This document shows, one piece after another, positions 55,990 through 64,000 of a DNA stretch of 64,000 nucleotides; within the stretch, counting starts at the first letter, position 1; every line of letters starts with the position of its first letter. Where the stretch lies: contig JAGVSM010000981.1 of the NCBI GenBank assembly GCA_022494885.1, positions 1 to 64,000 on the forward strand, written 5' to 3'. Both the position numbers and the translations under genes were made by a program. A model generated the notes under the pieces. The model was not told the DNA's origin, did no database searches, and saw only the letters and a list, made by a program, of their open reading frames with translations. Origin of the DNA: Micrasema longulum (lineage: Eukaryota > Arthropoda > Insecta > Trichoptera > Brachycentridae).

Positions 55990-56760
55990 GTGTTATTTTT
56001 AGGTGTTATTTCTGAGAGCAGATAGAGTTAAGTTATCATCCAATTAGATATTAATTCCGTGTCCGGGGGATAAAAAATAAAGTTTTTTATGTGACAATGA
56101 AATCAAACCAGAATTCTGGACATGTGTTTTTGACTCAATGGCTGCACATTGACAAAAAGAAAAAAGAAATCGAATAAAGATAAGTTCGTCATGTATTGTG
56201 ATAGTGTTTGGTGCGTTTGCCTACTATACTATTAAATACTGCTTAAATAGGAATGAAATGGCCGCCAAAAACTTAACACTGATATCCATACTTTCATATA
56301 AAAAGTAATTAGCTTAGCGTTTCAAGTTCCAGTCAGGCAATACGAAATATTGTAGTGTAGAACCACCTTTTACCTAATTTTTCAGCCCATAAGATGCAAT
56401 CTTCTACTGAAAATTCAACTAAAAATCGGGGTGCGCCTTATGATCCGACACGTCTTATCGTCCAAGACACATTTTTTTTCTAAAAACTGATAGGTTAGCT
56501 TTGGGTTGCATCTTATGGTCCGATGCGTCTTATCGTCCACAAAATGTCGACCATTTTAGAATTTGAACCCAGGCCCTCAAGCTGGGCAAACGAGCTAACT
56601 ACACTAAGAGAGGGAAGTAGAAAACAGTGGTTCAGAATTTTGGTTCTATTTTATAATCGCACACAGAACTATATAATTCATTTCCGTACATTTGAAATGC
56701 TTCGGTATCACTCGGAAATTCGTATCCCGTTTGGAATGTTTCGGAAACTCACGGGCGCTC
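55990..56760. mobile_element. Foldback element with inverted tRNA-like segments, copy 2
   Basis: The outer GATAAAAAATAAAGTTTTTT and CAATGAAATCAAACCAGAAT match 53580-53630, and AGAATTTTGGTTCTATTTTA near 56635 is the inverted arm. Inside are AGTGTTTGGTGCGTTTGCCT, GCATCTTATGGTCCGATGCG and GAATTTGAACCCAGGCCCTC. It is related to 53500-54330 but with the centre partly reversed. Confidence 0.58.
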
Positions 56761-57050
56761 GTTTTTACCAAATTCACAAATTTACCCTTGAGTAACGTCT
56801 GCCAACGACACTCAACATAAATATTATCGTTATCATTGTAGTATCTTGGCTACGCCCCAAATGTCTTATAAAAGAATTTAGTTTATTTCGGTTGTTACTA
56901 TGGTGGACAACGCGTCAGGTATCTCCGTTTTTTTGTCTGCAATTTACAAAGCCAATTTGAGTGGATTCCGAATCATCCTGATCGGATATTTACGAGTACA
57001 GAAATTGACGGTTGGTTGTAAACATATTCAATTGATTCCTTATGGCTTAC

Positions 57051-57253
57051 CATTTCGAAGTGCATAACGAGTTCTATGCCCGCAGTATCGGCCGTTTCAC
57101 ACAAGGGCCGGTCGCGGGAGGTGCAGTGGCGCTTGGCCATGTCCGCCTGCCGCTTGAGGTCGCGCAGCCGCTCGCGGGCGGTGGCGCCGAGGGCGGCGGC
57201 CCGCGACCCGCACGCCCCCAGCGCGGACACCTTGTTGGACAGCTCGAAGCTTA
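57051..57253 (-). CDS. prom: Prominin-like, exon: extracellular loop 1, Cys pair
   Basis: This exon of 203 nt completes a split codon with 2 bases and ends at a codon border (acceptor TTTTTTTTGCAG, donor ATG|GTAAGC). It encodes SFELSNKVSALGACGSRAA, then ERLRDLKRQADMAKRHCTSR and DRPLCETADTAGIELVMHF. The L-x-x-x-C ... P-L-C layout after a helical L-x-x-L-K stretch matches prominin loop 1. It is very GC-rich. It is the most upstream exon recognised, and the preceding exon should end with one base. Confidence 0.9.
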
Positions 57254-57539
57254 CTGCAAAAAAAATAAAATCTTATAGTAACTTCGTTCAACCTAACATA
57301 ATCTATAAGTGCCGGTTTTATTGCTTCAAGCTTCATTATCATTAGGTATACTTTTTTTTCTATAAACCTAACCTAAGGTACATAGCAAAAATATTTTTAG
57401 CTGTTTCCATTTATACATATATTGGCAAATTAGATTTTTTTATAAAGTAAAATGAAAGTAATCCCCCTCCTTTTTAAATGTTATAAAAAACATTTTTTTA
57501 AAGTTTTTTAATTGAATAGCATTTTGAATACTTTTTTCA

Positions 57540-57725
57540 GCACCAAATAGTGGATAGGGCACTGGATTTTTATATCAAACAAAGCATGTCTTGATCATTT
57601 GTTACAGGAAGGTAAGGCGACTAGTCTAATGGATAAGGTGCCAGTGCGGGGACAATAAAATAGTTTAGTCGAACTTCCCATGAATTGAACCCAGGAATAA
57701 AGCATAGTAGGTGAACACATGAGTC
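57540..57725 (-). mobile_element. S3-like SINE, minus copy, decayed
   Basis: ACCAAATAGTGGATAGGGCA and CTTGATCATTTG fit the reversed S3 body. CATGAATTGAACCCAGGAAT and GTAGGTGAACACATGAGTCA fit a reversed, eroded tRNA-like head. Confidence 0.5.
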
Positions 57726-57956
57726 AGATGTTACCCCACTTGATTTTCTTTTTCACGATTATCTGAAAGCAACCATCGAGTCAATAACACTCGTCCAGTT
57801 GAGGATCTTAACAGATGGCAGTCTCTTAGACGGCAAAGTGCAGCTTTTGTACCCTACGATGGCGTGAGATAGTTGCCGTTGAGAAAGTTGAAACCTAGCG
57901 ATTTTTGCTCCGTTTTTCATGTGGAAATAAGAAAATAACAATAAGAAATAAGAAAA

Positions 57957-58196
57957 TAACAATCCTCACAGATTGTAAATCTGGCGTCCATGAAAAAACT
58001 GATCGAAATTCAGTCAACCCTATTGTAATGGACACCAGATCAGATATCCAGAAGCTACGATGCAGACACCAGGACGTGTAAATTTGCTGGATAAGGGGAC
58101 ACTGCGGAATCCTCGGCAACAAAAGGGCTGACGAAAAGGCTCGGGAGGCTACGCTCAAGAAGACAGCCCCTGATTTCGTAGATTTCCCGATGAGAT
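57957..58196 (+). pseudogene. Non-LTR retrotransposon RNase H remnant
   Basis: The plus strand reads ILTDCKSGVHEKTDRNSVN, then after a stop ICWIRGHCGILGNKRADEKA and REATLKK. T-D-x-K-S and W-x-x-G-H-x-G-x-x-G-N-x-x-A-D are RNase H hallmarks (first Asp and C-terminal His/Asp) of R1/Jockey/I-type LINEs. An in-frame TAA and a T-run at its end disable it. Confidence 0.85.
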
Positions 58197-58470
58197 TTTT
58201 TTTTTTTTTTTTGAATTAACGGTACAAGTACCTTTTACATTACATACATACATAAGTATTTACAGTGGAGTATATACAGTAACTACTTTTTCAATGCTTA
58301 CTAATAAAGAACATAATTAAAATATTGATTCCACACTAAAATGTTTTACAAGTAATTGTTTATAAGCTGGAAATTTCAATAAAAATATGTCACCTAAATC
58401 CGAATGTTTATTGAGCTTTGCCGAAAGGAAAATAAAAAGCACCACCTTTTAACTCAGGAACGATCGTTAT
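58197..58470 (-). repeat. Insertion with T-run start splitting the LINE remnant
   Basis: A run of 18 T at about 58196 followed by AT-rich sequence separates the RNase H part from the LINE C-terminus. A T-run on this strand suggests the A-tail of a minus-strand retroelement. Its 5' end is not defined. Confidence 0.45.
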
Positions 58471-58851
58471 TTGAGTGAACCTATCAGAAGTATTACTCAA
58501 ATGTTTTTCCCTACAATTTTCCATGCCTTTGATTTCAGGAGAATGCAGAAAGCTAGCTACGAGCTCACTCAGAATCTCACGGGTCATGGTGGGTTCATGA
58601 GCTACCTGCATCGCTTCGAACTCTCCAAAACCAACAGCTGCCCATGCGACGGTGAAACTCTTCAAGATGTCTCTCGCCTGTTGATGCATTACCTCTTTTT
58701 TAGCCTTCAAAGACAACAGCTGGAGGCGCGATGCAGAAGCCTGGGTGAAGATCTTTGCGACATCCCATCGGTGATAGGTAATAAAGAACTCACACGAGAG
58801 GTAGTATCATACATGGTCAATATAGTGCAGGCAATTGGTACAATAAACTAA
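58471..58851 (+). pseudogene. Non-LTR retrotransposon (R1/Jockey type) C-terminus
   Basis: The frame includes ELTQNLTGHGGFMSYLHRFE, LSKTNSCPCDGETLQDVSRL and SYMVNIVQAIGTIN. L-T-G-H-G-x-F-x-x-Y-L-x-R-F followed by a C-x-C zinc-binding stretch is the conserved region after RNase H in R1-type LINEs. The overlapping minus frame (58716-58408) is a shadow. Upstream domains are in the fragment at 57957-58196. Confidence 0.82.
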
Positions 58852-60059
58852 AGTACGGAACAAAATGCCGATCACTGTTCTAGTGGAACGTAAGGCCTGT
58901 TGACTTCTGTCGACAGAGCGACTTCTCCTGAAGAGTTTTAAGTGGTTTTCTCTCCACATGAGCAAATACTGAGAAGTTATTGATTAGCCAACTTTAGAAT
59001 ATCCTTCCTGATCCTAACAGTTTAGCTAAAATAAAAAAATATAATAGCAGAAAAATTTTAAAATATAAACCTTGTATATTTTGAGCAACGTGAAAAATAA
59101 AGCAACTTCCATGTAAAAAAAATATTTAAAAACTCGTCCAGGACTCCGGTTCTATTCACACACAGTTTTGTCTTCTACAGACGCCCGGACACGAACACAG
59201 CTACTTTTTGTAAAGTGTATGAATAATATATCTATGTATTGTAAAACTCGATACTCTTTGTGAGTTATATTACACGGATATTATTACCCTGTTCTTGTAA
59301 TTTTAAGCGGTTTGTTGAAGATTTATTATGGAAAATATCGCAGTGACAATCTTTATTAAGTAAAATATAATCATGTGACTAGATAGTTAAAATTTATTTA
59401 CTGTAACACTACAGAACTGACAGCCCTTAATTCAGTGGCGAAAATTATTATTTAGCTCCAAAGTTTATTTTGAAAACGTTAATTTAGTTTCACGTTTCAA
59501 AACTCATTAACATTTTCACATCACTTCGAATTCTGAGTAACTTTCTACTTCCAGAAATAATAATTCATTGCAAATATCTGGCTACGAGAACACAAAGCGT
59601 TGAATCCAATGTTCGAATAAATTCATTAAGATAAATAATAAATATTTAATCCCTCGTGGTTATTATTGCGTGAGATATACGTATTTGTTTACACTTTGAA
59701 GCAATTTTTGGTAATGTTAATGGAAACCGAATTGCTTTCATATATGAAAATTACTTTCAAACAGATTTTGTTGCATAATTGTTATATGAATTACGCTAAT
59801 CAAAATAACAGAGTTGTTTTATAGATTTTTATGTTTTTTTAATGTTATGTAATGTTAAAAACGATGTATTTTGTCATAAATAAATTCATGTTTTTTTTTG
59901 TATATTATTTAATGAAGAAAGCTATTATTCAATAATTTAAATGATGTTCAAACAAACAAAACTTAATATCAGTGTATTTTTTATGGCCCAAAGAATAACA
60001 TGGAAATAATATTGAAAAACATGCTTTTTGTGGGTAAAGAAATTAAATTTTCTAGTACA
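58852..60059. other. AT-rich sequence, nothing recognised
   Basis: GACTCCGGTTCTATTCACAC and GACGCCCGGACACGAACAC at 59145-59205 resemble an outer arm of the foldback at 53.5 kb, in isolation. Confidence 0.5.
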
Positions 60060-60445
60060 ATGCATTTTTTTGCGGGGAGATTAAGAATCTAGTTACTGGT
60101 CGCGTGCTTTTGACTCGATGGCTACTCTCAGTAAAGAAACCTAAGTGAGAAAATCGAGTGGAGATGAGTCCGTCTCATAGTGCAGTGGTTGTCATTATCA
60201 CCTTCCATCTCAATGCTCCGGGTTCGTTTTATAAAATGGTCGACATAGAATATTGATTATTAACGTGGTTTTACATTGCATTATTTCATTTTTCTGGACT
60301 AACAACTGAAGCGGCAGGCTGATAACCTTACTTTTATGTAACAGATGATCAACATATGTTGCATTTAGTATACCGATGCAGTTTCCTATGCACTATTGGG
60401 TGTGGACAGAGGTTTTATGATCATAAAATTAATAAATAAAGTCTG
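60060..60445 (+). mobile_element. tRNA-derived SINE (family S3), plus copy
   Basis: Upstream part GTGCTTTTGACTCGATGGCT and AAATCGAGTGGAGATGAGTC, head TCCGTCTCATAGTGCAGTGG, B box CCGGGTTCG. Body: AACTGAAGCGGCAGGCTGAT, GTATACCGATGCAGTTTCCT. AATTAATAAATAAAG tail. Confidence 0.75.
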
Positions 60446-61087
60446 AAATTGTTTTAATAATTAAATAGTTCTCATCTCTGGAGACTTTACAAAATTAATT
60501 CAAGTATTACTTGACAAAAGTAATTATAATTTGATTGATTGCAATTTAATTGATGTTGAATAATTAAATTAATCATGGCATTTTAAGTTTTGTACTCGTA
60601 CATGACTAAATTAATATATATCTTATATACCCATCCAAATGCGCATCTACTTATTTTTGCGGCAGCGCTAATGCATTTATAGTTACATGATTAAATTTAA
60701 AATCCCTATTTGGGTTGAAACAATATTTTTATGTTTAATGATCGTTTATCTACTAAGATTTAACGATAGAGACAGACTTTAACCAAGTCGTTATAATAAT
60801 ATACTTACAGTAGTAAAATTGTTCAAAAGGCAGCTATAATACTGTTGCGAATATTAGAACACAAGGGAATTGTTAATTGCCAGTATAAACCTCAATAAAC
60901 CAGTTATCTAAATATCAAATTAGAAATAACGTTACGTATTATATATATCAAAATGAAAATTTATTATATTATTGTTTTTTAATATGATGTATTTATTGGG
61001 CGCAGAAAATATCCGGAAAATAAGTTAGTTTACTGAAACGTAATTTGTATATTTAACGGCATGTAAAACACAAAAATGCGTGATTGA
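60446..61087. other. AT-rich sequence, nothing recognised
   Basis: No frame or repeat partner was found. Confidence 0.5.
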
Positions 61088-61250
61088 ACCGGTTTGTGGT
61101 CCCGTGGTAGTATTGTGGACTCACGGGCTAAAGGTCCAAGGTTCAAATCCAATTCCAATAAAACTCGATTCCCATTTTTCTAGCACAAGTTATTTACGAC
61201 ATTCAAGAAATGGTCTGAAAATTGAAATATTTGGGTAAATAATATGAACT
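61088..61250 (+). mobile_element. tRNA-derived SINE (family S2), plus copy
   Basis: Head GGTTTGTGGTCCCGTGGTAG with B box AGGTTCAAATCC, then TCGATTCCCATTTTTCTAGC and ACAAGTTATTTACGACATTC. It is the reference for copies at 46155, 50380 and 54412. Lack of a paired acceptor stem argues against a functional tRNA. Confidence 0.78.
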
Positions 61251-61319
61251 CAAGTAACACTTTTAACTAAAAAAAGGTTGATGTTTTTAATTGTTGTCTA
61301 ATTAATGTACATCAATAAA

Positions 61320-61975
61320 GTGCGGTTTTTAATTGTTGAAGTCAAAATCATTGTTTTTGGCCAACCGATTTCTATTAATATTTTTTTCGTGTTCCCAACC
61401 ATGTTACTAAAAGTCAAAATCTGCTTATAAAATAATCTTCTAAGAGCAACTTCTGTTTTTATGCCTCAATGTCCAGAATGTGTAGATAAGTCAATTCATC
61501 ACATGACTTGGAATTCTTTGGGGTAGATCTTTCGGCTTTTTGTAGATCTATTCGCGACTAAACAGTGTGGGATGAATTGGATTGGCATGATTTAGCTCGA
61601 AGTCTTATGTCTTTCGTTTTTATGAATATATTGTATACCATACCAGGCGGCCTCCGTGGTGTAGTGGTCAAGACGCTTGACTCACAGACGGAAGGTTCCG
61701 GGTTCGATTCCCGGTGAGAACACAAAATTAAATGTGATTTTTCTCAAGCCTGGGTGTTCTGTGATGTAATTCACCGCTGTAATTGGGCCTCCTGGCCTGT
61801 TGTGGTGCAAAAATAACATAAAAAAAATAAAATAAAATTATGGTTTTGCCCTTGTTTGTCTTTACTACATAGTTTTATGTTCTTTTTGTTCAGTTTCTTG
61901 TATTTGTTTTTCTTCATGTAACTGTTGTAATTGGCTTGGGCCGTATCTATAATAAATAAATAAAAAAAAAATAAA
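61320..61975 (+). pseudogene. Non-LTR retrotransposon 3' end, interrupted by a SINE
   Basis: It is the plus-strand counterpart of 18130-18575: TCGTGTTCCCAACCATG, AATGTCCAGAATGTGTAGAT, TTCGCGACTAAACAGTGTGG, TGCCCTTGTTTGTC and TTGTAATTGGCTTGGGCCGT, ending in TAAATAAATAAAA. The ORF2 end has several disabling changes. The SINE at 61648-61835 splits it. Confidence 0.78.
61648..61835 (+). mobile_element. tRNA-derived SINE (family S1), best copy
   Basis: Head GGCGGCCTCCGTGGTGTAGT with A box TAGTGGTCAAGACGCTTGA and a perfect B box GGGTTCGATTCCCGG. Body: GCCTGGGTGTTCTGTGATGT, CACCGCTGTAATTGGGCCTC, GGCCTGTTGTGGTGC. A-rich tail. It lies inside the LINE 3' end, so it inserted later. Confidence 0.88.
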
Positions 61976-63254
61976 TAAGAAAATAAAAAAGCCAATTTTG
62001 AATGACAATCCCTAAAAACTGGACATATAACCCCGTATTTTTCTGTAAGAATTTTTTTGGAAGACATTTTTCGTAGCAAATTTGGCTCCAGTGTTGCTAC
62101 AGTAAAAAATGTATGAAAATAAACGCAAAACCGTTTGAAATAATAAAACAATTTTTTGCAATAAAACAATGTATCACAGAGATAATGTAGAACTATGATG
62201 TATCATTTCAACTCTTATTTGGGGGACACTTTAAATTTTAAAAAATAAGCTATATGCCGTATAATAAACGTGTTTACTACTTACTTTACAAAGAAGTAAA
62301 AATTGATGTAAAAATATTCAAGATAAAAAGTATTCTTGCATAATTAATGTCAATAAATAAGAACGCCTATTAATTTTTTTTAATTCATTGAAAGTTTGAC
62401 AATAAAGTTATGTTGTAGGTATTTGCTGGCAAATGTTTTTATATCTAGTTAATAGCATATCTAATGCCTCTATTTTGTAATATTGGCTATGATAAAGTTT
62501 TCGAGTTTGCAGGACTTTTAAATCCTTCAGCTTTTTGCGCTTTTTGTAAGTAGTATATGTATATTGTGTATACCTTTGAAAAGATCTCGGATTTGCGAAG
62601 TTTCTTGATGACTTTATAATGCCATTTGGCGAGACGGGAACTTGAAGAGATGGGAAGAAAAGTAAATAATAACATTCAAAGGTTTCATACCGAAATTAAT
62701 TACACGTTTAAGTACAAAGGTTGGGTACGATGTATTTTTAATTCCAAAGAAACCAAATGCTTCACTTTTATTTACAAAAACAGGCATTCAAATTGTTACT
62801 CAAATCCTTTTGAATTTCATTTTCTTAATTGAATTAGCAGGACTTCGAAGCAAATTCCAAAACATTTAATCTTGTTTCACGTTTATTTGAAAATGTTAAG
62901 ATTATTTCTGTACCTCAAGCAGACGGATGCAAATCCAGAATTTTATGAAATGACATTTTGATTTTCGTATCCAGTAAATAATCATGTCCAATAATTTTAA
63001 AGAAATTTCAGTCTTGCAATGAAAGAACCGATGTTTTGAAATACTGAAAATATAATTAAATGCTATAAATTATTAAAAATCACTCAGAGAAAGTAGATTC
63101 TTTTGGCTTTTGTTGAACATTTGCCGTTTGGATTTGTATCCGTCTGCCTTGGAGGTACAGATTTTTAATATTTAAACGTATTTTAACTATATTGCGAGCC
63201 ATTACAAATGAAGATAACACGTCGTTGCGTATCTAATAAAAAATCCGTAATCAG
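61976..63254. other. Mostly AT-rich sequence, no supported gene
   Basis: A minus-strand open segment at about 62640-62577 (SRLAKWHYKVIKKLRKSEIF) ends in AAG|GTATAC and could be an exon, but no family or phase support was found. Nothing else stands out. Confidence 0.4.
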
Positions 63255-63560
63255 TACCAATCGTGGCATAGGGTACTGAATTGGTACACGAATGACATCA
63301 TCTTTATCATCATTTCCCTTCCGCTCTTAAAAGTGCATAAGGCACTGCATTCGCCAATTGTAGTGTCTTTTGATCATTTTTATTACGTGAAGGCAAGATG
63401 ATCAATCTTAGGCTTCAGGTATTATTCCAGGGACTATTAAATATTCTAGTGTAAAAACATCCTTTTAAATAAATATTTATGTCAACCATCTCGGGGATCG
63501 AACCCAAAACCTGATGCATGGTAGGCAAACGCGCTGACCATTACACCACTATACGCAATA
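63255..63560 (-). mobile_element. tRNA-derived SINE (family S3), minus copy
   Basis: In reverse: head GTGTAATGGTCAGCGCGTTT with B box GGGTTCGATCCCC, then body CCTGGAATAATACCTGAAGC, GATTGATCATCTTGCC and GCAGTGCCTTATGCAC. A second, weaker body-like unit (GGCATAGGGTACTGAATTGG) lies at 63260-63300. Confidence 0.72.
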
Positions 63561-64000
63561 GATAATTCTTTACTTATTCTTTGAATTTAAATTTACCTTG
63601 TTTCTATTAACTTTATTTTTATAACTGTAAATAAATATATGTATTTTTATTTTATTTGCAAGTTTCTAAGTGCCTAAAAATTGTTAATTGCTTTTATTTT
63701 GATACCGATAATGTACTTAATCAATACACTACTGTGGAAAAATTTTATTGACTGTTTTTACAATTTTCGTTCATATGTATTTCGTTCATTTTTAATACAA
63801 TATATGTAAAAACTGTTGTTTTTTTCCCAAATAAAAATAAAATAAATAATATCATATAAATAAACCGTTCTATCTATTGAGTTTTGTGAAATACGTATAA
63901 AATATTCCATCTTTTATTTTTCAATGACTTCATATAAAATAGATTGTATGTTTTATGGTTTGATTCAAAGAAAAACAAGTATATCTTTTTATGTCAAATA
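63561..64000. other. AT-rich sequence, nothing recognised
   Basis: No supported feature up to the window edge. Confidence 0.5.

Larger units (their letters stand above)
31874..57050 (-). other. prom: 25-kb prominin intron filled with repeats
   Basis: Phase continuity (0 to 0) and the expected spacing between loop-1 motifs suggest no coding exon is missed here. The interval contains FB copies, SINEs, LINE remnants and TIR elements listed separately. No complete nested gene was recognised. Confidence 0.7.
1..57253 (-). other. prom: Prominin-like gene, partial span (10 exons)
   Basis: This is a host gene transcribed leftwards. The ten exons listed separately join with consistent phases (0, 1, 1, 2, 0, 2, 2, 1, 0) into one open frame of about 515 codons. 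Prominins are five-pass glycoproteins of plasma-membrane protrusions such as microvilli and photoreceptor membranes. Their signature here is: extracellular loop 1, TM3, the Cys-rich turn GVCCGCCG, TM4, then extracellular loop 2 opening with LCRPLYDEPE and carrying DCKRDR. Potential N-glycosylation sites (NLT, NQT, NIT, NWS, NFT, NQS) all fall in predicted extracellular parts. TM1, TM2 and TM5 are not in the window. Prominin and prominin-like paralogues cannot be separated from this fragment. The assignment rests on remembered family features, not on a search. Confidence 0.9.

Noticed and set aside
57042..57345. Plus-strand Ala/Arg-rich frames over the GC-rich exon
   Set aside because: They are antisense shadows of the prominin exon, caused by high GC content and lack of stop codons.
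58408..58716. 102-codon minus-strand frame
   Set aside because: It is the shadow of the plus-strand retrotransposon C-terminus, which has clear family motifs.
61648..61725. Possible tRNA gene with perfect B box
   Set aside because: The acceptor stem does not pair, and a SINE body and A-rich tail follow, with relatives at 8.2 and 40.4 kb.
62577..62675. Minus-strand start MLLFTFLPISSSSRL with a GT donor, considered as a prominin N-terminal exon
   Set aside because: The phase does not fit the required single-base overhang, and there is no TM1 or Cys-rich motif.
1..64000. CRISPR array, operon or phage-like system
   Set aside because: The window is eukaryotic with introns and retrotransposons, and no regularly spaced identical repeats with unique spacers were seen.

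Overview
The window is nuclear DNA of an arthropod, most likely an insect. It is AT-rich, intron-rich, and packed with decayed non-LTR retrotransposons, tRNA-derived SINEs, long-inverted-repeat elements and short TIR elements. I cannot fix the insect order from the sequence alone. No bacterial, viral or organellar genes are recognised, and there is no CRISPR array, rRNA or convincing functional tRNA.

One host gene is clearly present: a prominin-like (CD133 family) pentaspan membrane glycoprotein on the minus strand. Ten coding exons can be placed to the base (57253-57051, 31873-31738, 30012-29842, 26146-26047, 22900-22819, 18778-18615, 10303-10079, 6557-6442, 3017-2827, 432-274). All have GT/AG borders and all nine junctions agree in phase. 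They give about 515 codons running from the first large extracellular loop, through TM3, a Cys-rich cytoplasmic turn (GVCCGCCG) and TM4, to the end of the second large extracellular loop. The N-terminal exons (signal peptide, TM1, TM2) are not recognised and are probably beyond the right edge. The last exon(s) with TM5 and the cytoplasmic tail lie beyond the left edge. One intron (57050 to 31874) is about 25 kb and is full of repeats.

Almost everything else is mobile-element debris. Three groups dominate. (1) A long-inverted-repeat (foldback) family, called FB here, occurs at about 17 loci. (2) Remnants of several non-LTR retrotransposons occur at 11.2-11.8, 13.2-14.0, 16.7-17.7, 18.1-18.6, 35.9-37.2, 39.6-39.8, 43.9-45.7, 46.9-47.4, 52.2-52.9, 58.0-58.9 and 61.3-62.0 kb. 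(3) Several tRNA-derived SINE families (S1, S2, S3 here) occur. Cleanly bounded insertions include a 528-bp solo LTR (15101-15628, duplication AATG), a 1088-bp TIR element with a 9-bp duplication and an internal 114-bp tandem repeat (18910-19997), a hAT-like element in a microsatellite (41999-42789), and several 130-430 bp TIR elements. Nested insertions give a relative order of events.

I found no obvious new multi-gene system. The best leads are the FB family, the TIR element at 18.9-20.0 kb, two related foldbacks carrying inverted tRNA-like segments (53.5-54.3 and 56.0-56.8 kb), a THAP-like start codon context inside a repeat near 1.5 kb, an unassigned exon-like open segment at 6073-6201, and an 85-codon segment between 12-bp direct repeats at 37.3-37.6 kb.
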